In this document: positions 36,601 to 45,224 of the stretch, one piece after another
Layout: each line of letters starts with the position of its first letter
Position numbering within the stretch: position 1 is the stretch's first letter
Source: Ampullaceana balthica
Lineage: Eukaryota > Mollusca > Gastropoda > Lymnaeidae
Direction of reading: 5' to 3'
DNA length: 64,000 nt
Assembly (NCBI GenBank): GCA_944989445.1
Contig: CALYLW010000731.1
Location: 62,001 to 126,000, forward strand
The notes under the pieces: generated by a model
Databases searched by the model: none
What the model was told of the DNA's origin: nothing
The model's input: the letters and a program-made list of their open reading frames with translations, nothing else
Translations under genes and position numbers: made by a program

Positions 36601-39600
36601 TTCGTTCCATATATATAAGATACTGGGGGCCGGGGGCCCAAAATGTAGTTTTTCCCTATATGAGCTATATAAAATAAAAATGATTGAAAATTAAGACGTA
36701 AAATAATAAACATTTTGGCGTCGAGATTAACAAGTTGGCGTTTATTGCCATAACATAATGTGATGTGACGTCATAGTTTGAGTTCATACTAATTTGTAAA
36801 TAGGAAACAAAGTGAAAAGAGCAGTGATTATTTTAATTTATTTTTTAAAGTGTTAATATACCGCTGTGGGTGTGCGTTTAAGTATTTGTGTGCACATGTG
36901 TGAATCAGTGAGTGTGTGTGTGTTTTTTGTTGTTAACTAAATGTTATGAAACGGTTTATTTTTATGTCTGTTAATGTTGCAACTCTAACAAGATTATGTA
37001 TAGATCTATATTTTTATAAAATTTGTTTGCAAATTACATCTTTTTCACTTTACACTGTTGCTTTTATGTATATTCTATATTTATTTTATCCAGTCGTTCG
37101 ATCAAGCTTTTTCCTTTTATTGGTGAGGGTAGGAGTCAATAATATTGTCCATCCCTGGGTGGCATAAACACTTAGCTAAGAAACTGTGTTTATACTTTTT
37201 GCATAACTTAAACTAAACAAGCAGGGCACATTTTAAGCTCAAACCTTGCGTTTCGAAATGTTTCTTTAAAACAAATAAACCCCATACAACAGGTAAATGA
37301 ATTATATAAATAATCACTTATATCACATATGCCTATTTTGAGCGGCGGCTAATAATTCATGGAATTTCATCCCTGTCAATTTATTTATGTTGTCCAGCCA
37401 GCTTTACCGTTGTCGACCTCTTCGCCGGCCCCCTTCTACAGTGCCTTGAAGGATAATTTTTGTCAGGGTATCATGTCGCAGTACATGACCAAAACATGCC
37501 ATCTTGCGTCTCTTAATTGTTGTTCCGATTGTTTCTTGATGACCCGCAATAGAGTTGATTCGGTCCCAGACATATTCATTGGTCTTATGTTCTAAATATG
37601 AGATCTGGAGAATTTTCCTCATGCATTTGTTTTCAAATGCCTGCAGCCTGCTTTCAGCTCGATAGAATGCAAATAAACAGTTTTGTACGCTTCTACAGAA
37701 AACCTTATTTTAAACCCGGGTTAAGCCGGGTACTTGCCCATATAGCATACATATAAGACGCATAAGTTGGCTGTCGTCTGTCTGGATGTTCCCTATTAAC
37801 TCAAGATCAAAACAACCAAATTAAGTGAAATTTGGTACACCGGAAAGGTTATTAAACAGTTTCGTTCCATATATATAAGATACTGGGGGCCCGGGGCCCA
37901 AAATGTAGTTTTTCCTAATATGAGCTCTATAAAAAAATAAGAAAATTATCATATTTCCCGTGTAGGTAGAAGCATAAAACTTTCGGTAGTTGTTAAGTAT
38001 CATTTGGCGATGGTAACAGGTAAAAAAATTATATAATCTATCACTTACTGGGGGCCAGGGGCCCTATTGTAGTTTGTTTTCTTATTTTTAAAACTGACTC
38101 AACACTAATTCTTCAAATTCCCGTGAAGGTAGAAGCATGTAACTATGGGAACTTGCTGAATATACTCTTATGACGATAATTGTCGAAACATAATTTAAAA
38201 ATGTTCACTCATGGGTGGCCGGGGGCCAAAACCGTTGTTTTTTTCTTATATGGGCTATATAACACTGAATCAACACGAATTCCTCATCTTTCTTTGTAGG
38301 TAGAAACATGAACTTTGGAAAGTTGTTGAGTACCCTCGCACGATGGTAGCAGTCGAAAAAAAATTATCACTAACTGGAGGGCCGGGGCCCAAATGTTATA
38401 CATATTAGACGCATTTGTTGTGTGTTAGTCTGTTCTCTAATAACTCAAGATCCAGACAACCAAATAACGTGAAATTTGGTACACATACACACAATGACAT
38501 GAGAAAGGTTGTTAGACAGGTTTCGTTTCATATATATATAAGATGCTGGGGGCCAGGGGCCCAATATGTACTTTTTTCCTTATATGAGCTCTATAAAAAT
38601 ATAAATATAAAAATTATCCTACTTCCCGTGTAGGTATAGAAGCATAAAACTTTCGGTGGTTGTTAAGTATCATTTTGCGATGGTAACAGGTAAACAAATT
38701 ATATAAATTATCACTCAGTCTCTTGGGATTGCTGGTATAGACTTGAAGACACCATGCTTTTCTCCTGGACAGTTGTATGTGGCCTGCTCCAGAGTTGACA
38801 AAGAAGAACATCTTTTTGTACACACTCCAAATGGACTGCCAAAAATATTGTCTATCACATTGCTTTAAGTTAAATGTACCCTTTATTGCCTGCAAATAAA
38901 CAGTGCTGTACGCTTCTACAGAAACCCTTATTTTAAAACCGGGATAAGCCGGGTCCTTGCCCCTAGTTTAATATATTTTAAAAGAAATGTTTCACACGCC
39001 GAAGGAAAAGCAGAGAATTGAAATGTTATATCAAGAAGGGAAGTCTCTGCAATTTGTACTTATAACAATTTATTATTTTTGCGCCTGCCGTTAATAGGTA
39101 AACTGTAGCCTTATCCGGAATACAGCAGTGTCGCAGTTTTAGAAATATTTTTATTGTTTTACATATCAAGTGTATTAAATGCAACACTTAAATAATACAT
39201 GTTAGATCAGTATGGCACATTTCATGAGGTAATGCATAATTTCTTGTCCATAGGATCAGTGGAATTAATCTATGAATTTTCAATTACACGACTTCTCATC
39301 TTTCATATGTTTAGAAATCAATTGCAAGTTGATACGCCTAAATGCGTTGCACTCCATAACCCCTTAGACGGGTCCCACGCCCTTTTAAACGCGCCCTCTA
39401 ATACGCCCCCCCCCCGGTTGAAATAACTGAACCATAAACGTAAAATTCCAGTGTCGATTATTTCAACTACCGAAATATCCCTGAAAGAAAGCGGAAATAA
39501 TTGTGCATTGCCAAGCCCGACTCTAGTCTTCGCCTGCGGAATAATAGCCACACGAATTTCGCTGGAGGGAATAAAGTTTATGTTGCTGAAAATTGGAATG

Positions 39601-41071
39601 GGGCACCAGTGTACTGATGGGAGCTAATAAATCGAGAAATTGAAATTTTCCGTTTCCTCAGGATTTTACGCTGAGCGCTTCGCTAGAGATAACACAGATT
39701 CGCCCCACACAATAATTATTCGTGTGAGTAGTGCGGTCCTCAGGGACACACTGTTCGGTCCTTGTATGGGGAAATTCTTACTTGAGAACGATATTATTTT
39801 TTGAAAGTCTAAAGCAGGGGTCGGGAAACTATGGCTCGCGAGCCAGATGTGGCTCTATTTATGGCTTGATCTGGCTTTCAAAAAAATATCATAGGACAAA
39901 AAATAAAAAAAAAGGTTATTCAGACTCCTTTGATCTACAAATAAATTGCATATAAGAACAGCAAAAACAATGATATTAAAAAGAAATTAAAGACATACAT
40001 ATTGTTCTTTTAGTGTTGAAATAACACAGAATGAACACATTTAATTACTTGATTTTTTACTTTAAAACATAATGTATTGCTCTCAAAGAATTACTTTTCA
40101 AAATATGTGGTGCTTATGGTTCTCTTAGACACAAAGTTTCCCGACCGCTGGTCTAAAGTCTGCAAATATTTCTAAGTGTCATGTTGTGTTGTCTTTTTGT
40201 TACATTTTTTCTAATGTGTTCAATAAAAAATGAAAGAAAAGCTGAGAATATCGAAAAGACAACACGTCATAGATGCGAATGGAATGAAGGACACATGCTG
40301 CGTGCGTTATTGTAGATTTCCATTTTTAATTTAGATTACAGAATACATTTCAGAGAAGAGCTATCGGAAAAATATTAATAGAAATAAAGACAAGATCTTA
40401 TCCACCCCCGGGATAAATTTAAAAAAAAATTATAACTATTTAAAATGGGGCGTTTTTCATAAATTTAACTTTTTATTAATAAAATGACTTTGGAGAAAAA
40501 AATGGAGTAACAACATTTTTAAAATTACAATATTTTTACAAGCATTTACTCTACTAGATATGTTTTCAGGTTCACAGTTACTGTTTGTATTTTATTATTT
40601 TTTTTACAAATTTTTTTTTCTTTTGTTTTCTTTTATTGGGGTGAGATTTTTTTAAAAATTGAATTGTTGCTTAACATTTTAGAAACGAAACATTAAATGC
40701 TGCAAGAAAAAAATATATATAAGGAGATGAAATTAAACTGACAAAAGACAACACAACGAGTTTTTCGTCATGCTTCGTACTTTATCAGCGCTCGTATAAA
40801 GACGGACAACCTATTGTTAAGGAATTAGAGATAGAATATATAAACCTGAATTTTACGTCCCTTTAAATCCACGACAACATAGAGAAAACTTTAAGGTTAA
40901 TCCACCTACCAAAGGTAAAGTTATCATCCGTTAGGTACATCACGGACTTGAGGTCAATGGGCTGCTTGATCTAAAGACACACCAGGCGCAGCCAATGAAA
41001 TGATATCAGAAGTTAATAAAGTACGAATATTTGAAAATTCATAAAATTGTTTAAAATTAGAAGTGATATAC

Positions 41072-41162
<91 letters not shown>

Positions 41163-44100
41163 TTAAAATTATATTTTTTTCTGATTTGTATTTTTAACTT
41201 AAATTCTGATTTTAATAAAATTAAAAGTTTTCGACAAGTTTATCTAGCTGTGTTGTAAGAAGTAACTTATCCATATGTTCATGTTCATCTATGTTTAAGC
41301 CGTTCATTCATTAAGTATTTAGTCCTTACATACTGCTTCGACTCAGCGGGTGTAGTAAGATTTGTCTACCGAATCATGAATAAAATTTCACAAATAACTT
41401 TCAACTGTTTTGTTATGAAGGCTGTTTGACCGTATAACAACCCACGAAACTGATTAAAATAAGTTAGGGGCCATCCTTAAAGTACGTCACGCTATTTTTG
41501 ACAATTTTTACCTCCCCCCCCCCATGCCCCCCTGTCACAAACTATCAAAAAAATTTGGACCCCCCCCCTAAAGTACGTCACACTTTCAAACAAAAATTAA
41601 TTTTTTACTAACAAAATAATTAAAAATTAATCTAAAACACCGTGACGTCAAACATTGCCGGACAGCCCCCCTCCCCCCTCTTTCACAAACTGTCACTTTC
41701 TTACACCCCTCCCCCTATGGAGCGTGACGTACTTAATGGACGGCCCTTTAATAAAGTAATGTTTGCGTAAAAATTAAACACTGGACTTGTTCTTTTCAGT
41801 TATAAAGTGATAATAGGTGCATGTACATAATATCTGCATAATTTAAATTATTTACTTGGTCAACAGTTTCCCGATTCGTTTTTTTTTCAATTTTACGTTT
41901 CGAATTGATGTGAGCTCTTTAATATCATTAGTATTTTTGTTACGGTTGTACGACTACCATTTTCATTATTAGTATAATTTGCAACTGCTTTGAGAAGCCG
42001 AATGAACCAGGTACATATCGGATGTTTGAAGAACCGCCCATAGCCTCATTATATTATAAACAGGCAGACGTGGCAGTGCACGTAACCTGAAACGAATGCC
42101 AAACTTCAGGGCAGCAAAGACAGAGGAAACTCAGAGACAGAACGGAAGGAGCCTAAGGAGCCGACCGAGAATGAGGAATTACTTAGAGATGGGCCGTATC
42201 TTTTATCATTGTAAAATTTTTAAAGCGGAATATTTAATTCATAATACTGGTGCTATCATTTATTTACAAAGTTCAATAAAGATACAAAACACCAAACATT
42301 TCAAATTTGAATTGAAACAAAATATATATCTTATCTTATCTTATCTTATCTTATCTGTTTCAGACGCTCCTTCTATACAGATGATTATTGCGTCCTACGC
42401 TTATCTATATAATTCTTATGGTTGATATGTAAATAAATTAGAATTTTGACTTCCATAAATATATCATGATAATATAATTCTACATCAACGTTTAAACGTT
42501 TTGTTGCATTCTTTTAGCAGACATGTTTGTGTTATAGATCTACAATTCTAATTTGATTAGTTGGCATTTAAATGTTTCTTATGCACAACAATCCCTGCTC
42601 ACATGAATCAACTTGAGGGATGTGTGCTCCCTTGATCTCACGGCTCCCACGACCACCAAGGTCAAGGCAATGATGGTGAGGAATATCCCAAGGCAAAGGA
42701 CGATTCCATGCTTCCATCTGCAGTTGAGTCTTAACTTCGGAAGCCTGGGCTGGATGAGGTATAAGGAACGTTTGCCTGGAAAGTAATGACAGCATTGGAT
42801 GAGGTTTAAGAAACGTTTTGCTGGAAAGTAATGACAGCATTGGATGAGGTGTAAAAGAACGTTTTACTTGAAAGTAATTACAGCATTGTTTAAGTAAGGA
42901 AAAATATTACTGGCCGAATATATTAGGAATCACTCATTTATTGTTATCTGGGCAGAAGGTGAATGAAGAAAACCCAACGTTTTATCTGTACAATTATATA
43001 ACTGTTGAAATATTTAACTAAATGTTTTAGCCAAAGTTCTTTAAATAATGTTATATTATTCAATCTAAGGTGCTTTTAAGATTTAAGTCACAGACAATTA
43101 TTTTTACGAATGTATTTATAATAATCGAAAATAAAAAAATATTGACTTTTTCGATAATTAATGAAAATTCACATTTATAATTTTATGTACACAATGTACA
43201 TTACAGCACTCTTAACTAAAGTGTCCGTGAAACGGTCAGTAGCTTTAACCAGTATGAATACAGCTGAACGTTAATCTCGACAGCCAAAGATGAAAGTTTC
43301 CGGAGTTATTTATAATCTCACCGTGTTTGATATTTTACTTTTAATTACAGCGAGTAAGAAAAATATTAAACTATATTTTTCTTTTCGGTTAAACTTTTCT
43401 TTTGGGCATACATTTTTATTTCCATGACTGTTATAAAGGAAGAGTTTGGTGATTTTTAGTGGAAGTTATATTTATGGTTATTATATTAATCCAAACATAT
43501 ATTTTAATACGCTTGTAGAAATGATTGAGGACTACATGGGTTAATGAAAAGTTGAAAGCTATAAGATCTGGATGTGCTATTTGCTTTGTTATATAATGAA
43601 CAATGAAAGTGTAGATTTCGTTTATTAGGAAAGGAATCTTATTGGGATAATTATGTGGCATGACAGGGGGGGAAATTGTTTGTCAGAGTACATTGGTCTG
43701 AAGAGAGGCCAAAATGTTAAATTAGATTGTGGGTGACGGAACAAATAATAGAACTGTTGTAGAAACGTAAAGTGACGGGATACAGAAGGATATCTTGTAT
43801 GTGGAAGATCGGAGTAGGGATTATAATGTAAAGGAGTTGTAATGATTTTTCATCGCTGATGTTGTATAAAGAGTAGCAAAGATTTTAGATTGAAAACTGT
43901 TCTGAGATTAAGATATTAAGATGTACAGGACATTTTGTTTTTCACCAAGGAACATCTGTCATACAGTCAGATATTTGTGGAAGGAGTAAAACGATAATCT
44001 CTTAGATAACTTCGTCGTTAACACACTAAAACAATTAGGAAGGGAAGCGTAAAAAAAACCTAAATCAACTGACCATTTAAGGCTCTACTTCCCGTGAGTC

Positions 44101-44218
44101 CGTTCTCACTGGTCAGCACGGCCACGTCATCTCGGCGCTCTTCCTCATTGATGCCGTCATCAGTGGGAGGATTCTCATACAATGGCAGCTGGGTGCAGTC
44201 GATGTCTGTTGAACTCAT
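27532..44218 (-). CDS. Gene 2: type II membrane protein with F5/8C (fucolectin-like) ectodomain, 7 exons
   Basis: The - strand exons, in transcript order, are 44218-44074, 42775-42603, 40970-40910, 31247-31107, 30641-30555, 27949-27817 and 27610-27532. They total 819 nt, that is 272 residues plus TAA. Intron phases are 1, 0, 1, 1, 1, 2. There is no signal peptide. Layout: acidic cytoplasmic N-terminus (1-66), transmembrane helix (about 72-94), short stalk (95-134), one F5/8C/fucolectin-like domain (about 135-272) ending in L-C-E-V-L-V-F-Q just before the stop. Type II topology with a C-terminal lectin-like domain resembles the plan of vertebrate C-type lectin receptors, with an unrelated fold. 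Carbohydrate binding or cell recognition is inferred. The exon 1 donor has alternatives; the other joins are phase-consistent. Confidence 0.83.
27817..27949 (-). CDS. Gene 2 exon 6: F5/8C domain, Cys-containing strands
   Basis: Acceptor TTCACAG and donor GGAAG|gtaatt. It encodes L-H-D-I-Q-V-Y-V-S, then G-L-C-G-G-F-V-G, then L-R-I-S-C-N, a pattern typical of molluscan fucolectin-like domains. It ends in phase 2 at R-G-(R). Confidence 0.88.
28145..28375. repeat. Degenerate tandem repeat, unit about 45 bp
   Basis: The core 'gtgtgatcagtggtcct' and variants recur about six times, decaying rightwards, in gene 2 intron 5 (between 27950 and 30554). Confidence 0.75.
29165..29242 (-). repeat. tRNA-Val-derived pseudo-tRNA segment
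   Basis: On the - strand it reads like tRNA-Val: A-box region with GTGGTTATCA, an anticodon-stem region CCGCCTCACAC (CAC in the anticodon position), and B-box-like GGTCCTGGGTACAATCC. The acceptor stem does not close, so it is a retroposon or transposon part, not a working tRNA. Confidence 0.6.
29350..29625. repeat. Tandem repeat with 'cgtcgcccaaccatg' core
   Basis: Three copies at about 29362, 29432 and 29532, each followed by 'ggacaccacg', 'agtatgtgcaaa' and 'agcatgacg'. They lie in the centre of the inverted Helitron-like composite. Confidence 0.8.
30020..30125 (-). mobile_element. LINE 3' end fragment (CR1/L2-like)
   Basis: On the - strand it reads 'gtaaagcgc', a cccag-type hairpin, 'gatacagcgctat', then an AT-rich tail. 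This matches the 3' end of the LINE at 57.8-58.17 kb. Confidence 0.6.
30555..30641 (-). CDS. Gene 2 exon 5: F5/8C core strand
   Basis: An 87-nt phase 1-1 exon, acceptor CTAAAG and donor ACA|gtaaga. It encodes R-S-P-T-W-Y-V-D-L-S-S, the conserved W-W/Y-x-V-D-L strand of the fold, followed by I-G-S-V-R-I-Q-G. Confidence 0.87.
31107..31247 (-). CDS. Gene 2 exon 4: start of F5/8C/fucolectin-like domain
   Basis: Acceptor TTTCTTACAG and donor ACAG|gttaaa. It encodes S-N-L-A-L-D-K-R-A-F-Q-S-S (the family's N-L-A-x-x-K-x-A-x-Q-S-S start), then G-L-A-V-D-G-D-V-T-S-C-S-S-T-G, the conserved AVDGD turn followed by cysteine. Confidence 0.88.
31262..31545. repeat. Tandem repeat, unit about 55 bp, before gene 2 exon 4
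   Basis: About five copies of 'agatttgatctgtacaggaa' variants with 'caggcagagtg'. The array starts only about 15 bp upstream (in transcript sense) of the exon 4 acceptor, in intron 3. Confidence 0.8.
31680..33360. repeat. Satellite-like tandem array, unit about 310 bp
   Basis: Landmarks such as 'gggcccgggggccc', 'ccaaacttggta', 'gcctatattaaaat' and 'aacaggtgtttc' recur at about 310-bp steps for roughly five units, with increasing divergence rightwards. Non-coding; gene 2 intron 3. Related sequence flanks the Helitron copies at 36.5-38.4 kb. Confidence 0.75.
33400..35930. other. AT-rich intron sequence with no supported gene
   Basis: Part of gene 2 intron 3. A weak periodicity of 'ttttctcta' runs through about 34510-34700. 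I see no coding exon or classifiable element. Confidence 0.4.
35957..36213. repeat. 19-bp minisatellite
   Basis: About 13 head-to-tail copies of a 19-bp unit, gtgctcctagtgtactaca, with few changes. It lies in gene 2 intron 3. Confidence 0.93.
36470..37738 (+). mobile_element. Helitron copy A, with a LINE fragment inside
   Basis: The 5' end TCTATACATATAAGACGCAT and a 3' region with 'cccgggttaagccgggtact' match copy C at 38397-38966, where the hairpin is followed by CTAG|T. Inside is an antisense LINE fragment (37345-37668) absent from copy C. The exact 3' base of copy A is degraded. Confidence 0.65.
37345..37668 (-). pseudogene. Non-LTR retrotransposon reverse transcriptase C-terminus
   Basis: The - strand reads L-Q-A-F-E-N-K-C-M-R-K-I-L-Q-I-S-Y, E-H-K-T-N-E-Y-V, R-R-K-M-A-C-F-G-H-V-L-R-H-D, G-G-R-R-R-G-R-Q-R, then a stop and S-W-L-D-N-I. 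These motifs are typical of the C-terminal end of LINE ORF2. The in-frame stop near 37404 shows decay. Confidence 0.82.
37740..38396 (+). mobile_element. Helitron 5' copy B, truncated
   Basis: Begins with 'acatataagacgcata' directly after copy A and repeats the same internal order ('aactcaagatc', 'gtgaaatttggtacac', 'agatactgggggcc', 'agaagcataaaactttcgg'). It has no 3' hairpin before copy C starts. Confidence 0.55.
38397..38966 (+). mobile_element. Helitron copy C with canonical 3' end
   Basis: Starts with 'tacatattagacgcattt' and ends with a GC hairpin region (accgggataagccgggtcct), then TGCCCCTAG|T, which matches the Helitron rule of a 3' hairpin followed by CTRR and a T target. It carries the end of a helicase gene (38716-38873). 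Confidence 0.75.
38716..38873 (+). pseudogene. Helitron helicase (Pif1-type) C-terminal relic
   Basis: The + frame reads S-L-G-I-A-G-I-D-L, C-F-S-P-G-Q-L-Y-V-A-C-S-R-V, L-F-V-H-T-P-N-G. The G-Q-x-Y-V-A-x-S-R-V block is the last conserved helicase motif of Helitron and Pif1 proteins. A one-base deletion near 38843 shifts the frame just before the end. No Rep domain is present here. Confidence 0.82.
39000..39814. other. Unclassified gene 2 intron sequence
   Basis: Contains a GC-richer patch at about 39340-39560 with a C-rich run near 39409. No exon with suitable splice sites and no element family is recognised. Confidence 0.35.
39815..40150. mobile_element. 336-bp hAT MITE with exact 8-bp TSD
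   Basis: Terminal repeats CAGGGGTCGGGAAAC and GTTTCCCGACCGCTG. The flanks GTCTAAAG at 39807-39814 and GTCTAAAG at 40151-40158 are identical. The left part has 'atggctcgcgagccag', common in hAT MITEs of many animals. It lies in gene 2 intron 3. Confidence 0.93.
40910..40970 (-). CDS. Gene 2 exon 3: short stalk exon
   Basis: A 61-nt exon between GTCTTTAG and G|gtaggt. It encodes I-K-Q-P-I-D-L-K-S-V-M-Y-L-T-D-D-N-F-T-F. It starts in phase 0 and ends in phase 1, which is what exons 2 and 4 require, and it has coding-like composition. Sequon at N-F-T. Too short to show up as an open reading frame. Confidence 0.72.
41074..41154. repeat. TA microsatellite
   Basis: About 80 bp of pure TA in gene 2 intron 2. 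Confidence 0.95.
41467..41747. mobile_element. TIR MITE with TTA flanks (PIF/Harbinger-like)
   Basis: The ends GGGGCCATCCTTAAAGTACG and its near-complement CGTACTTAATGGACGGCCCT are long inverted repeats. TTA lies on both sides (41464-41466 and 41748-41750), which fits a 3-bp PIF/Harbinger target. A second 'aaagtacgtcacac' lies inside near 41570. Confidence 0.65.
42328..42410 (-). mobile_element. Retroposon 3' end with GATAA tail
   Basis: On the - strand 'gtaggacgcaataat', 'tgtatagaaggagcg' and a (GATAA)n tail. The same order occurs at 53925-53990, so this is the 3' end of a retroposed family. Confidence 0.65.
42603..42775 (-). CDS. Gene 2 exon 2: transmembrane helix
   Basis: The acceptor TTACTTTCCAG|GCAAACG and donor CAT|gtgagc give a 173-nt exon. 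It encodes a basic lead (K-L-R-L-N-C-R-W-K-H), a 23-residue hydrophobic helix G-I-V-L-C-L-G-I-F-L-T-I-I-A-L-T-L-V-V-V and then G-A-V-R-S-R-E. Positive charge on the N-terminal side fits type II insertion (N-terminus inside). The acceptor lies in a 45-bp triplication. Confidence 0.83.
42752..42887. repeat. 45-bp triplication across the gene 2 exon 2 acceptor
   Basis: Copies at 42752-42796, 42797-42841 and 42842-42887 (46 bp). Each holds the - strand segment TGTCATTACTTTCCAG or a variant. Copies 1 and 2 keep a usable AG; copy 3 reads TTTCAAG. Confidence 0.9.
44074..44218 (-). CDS. Gene 2 exon 1: acidic cytoplasmic N-terminus
   Basis: ATG at 44218-44216 begins M-S-S-T-D-I-D-C-T-Q-L-P-L-Y-E-N-P-P, rich in Asp and Glu and with higher GC than its surroundings. 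It has a tyrosine in Y-E-N-P. Three donors keep phase 1: AATG|gtcagt (end 44074, used here), GGAA|gtagag (44089) and ACCA|gtgaga (44110, the best consensus). The true end could therefore be 44110, which would shorten the protein by 12 residues. Confidence 0.72.
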
Positions 44219-45210
44219 GACACGTCTTTCATTTTAGCAGCAGATATTCGCAGTACCTGTTCATCAACAGTGAAGAAACACTTGACGCTTAGACATTTGA
44301 AAACTGAATAACGACACGATTAAAGTGCGGCATGTTTCATGTTTGTCTTCCAGAAAGATCTATTGGAGTCTGGCACTCTAATTGAATCCGAAGTATAAAA
44401 CGATTGAGCAGACAGACAACGATTTACACCTAGCCTGCGAACATAGGCTCGCGGATGAAAGGAAAGCTTGTAGCAAATCTATTCCAGAGATAAGCGGAGA
44501 TCCCCACACTCACTGGAGCAAACAGACCACGTTTACCCAGCAAACACTGGCCGAAAGGTCGCTCTGTTCATCAATATTCATCAGCGTTAGCTCAGGGAGA
44601 AATGTTCGAATATATCAATCAATTACGCGGCAACGACTACCTAACGGCAGATCCATTCTGTGAAAGGAGTTTGGGTCAGACATGGAGCATTCAAGCGATC
44701 TCAATTCCAGTGACGACTTGCTAGAAGTCAATCATTTGTTGTGTCATTCGTCATTAACCGTCATTTTTCAAATAAAGACATAATTGGACTGTTTCTGAAG
44801 TTTCAGCTTTTATCGAATTGCTGTAAATAATTTCGACACTCTCCTGGTAGAGACAGATAGCAGGGGTCAGAAACTTGTGAATTAATTCTACCGTTCTTTT
44901 TCTTCTCATTTAAGAATAGATACAAACAAACTTAAAAACTATAAAATTATGACAGAATTCTAACGTGAAAAAAATATGTTTTCCCACGCTAAAATTATTT
45001 TTTGTAAAAAAATATACTTAAAAATAATATACATTTTGATGCAACAGTCAACTCAAGCAAAAGAAAGAGCCATGCACTGAAATCTAATAATAATGTTATC
45101 ATCTTTCAGTGTTTTTTTCCACAAACATTTGACATTTTTACCTTTTACGTTCTAAAATTTCACTCTTCAACTTTTATATTAAAATAAAAAAATAAAGAAG
45201 AATTTAAAAT
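44219..45210. other. Upstream region of gene 2
   Basis: Presumed 5' UTR and promoter side of gene 2. The + strand has an open frame at 44382-44663 without domain or splice support, which I do not call a gene. No TATA box is assigned. Confidence 0.35.
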
Positions 45211-45224
45211 TAATATATATATAT

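Noticed and set aside
38614..38895. 93-codon - strand frame
   Set aside because: It is antisense to the Helitron helicase relic, whose + frame has the real motif.
42568..42840. 90-codon - strand frame with repeated L-S-L-L-S
   Set aside because: It is a different frame from the transmembrane exon and its repeats come from the 45-bp triplication.
44382..44663. 93-codon + frame upstream of gene 2
   Set aside because: No domain, no splice context, and composition like the flanking non-coding DNA.
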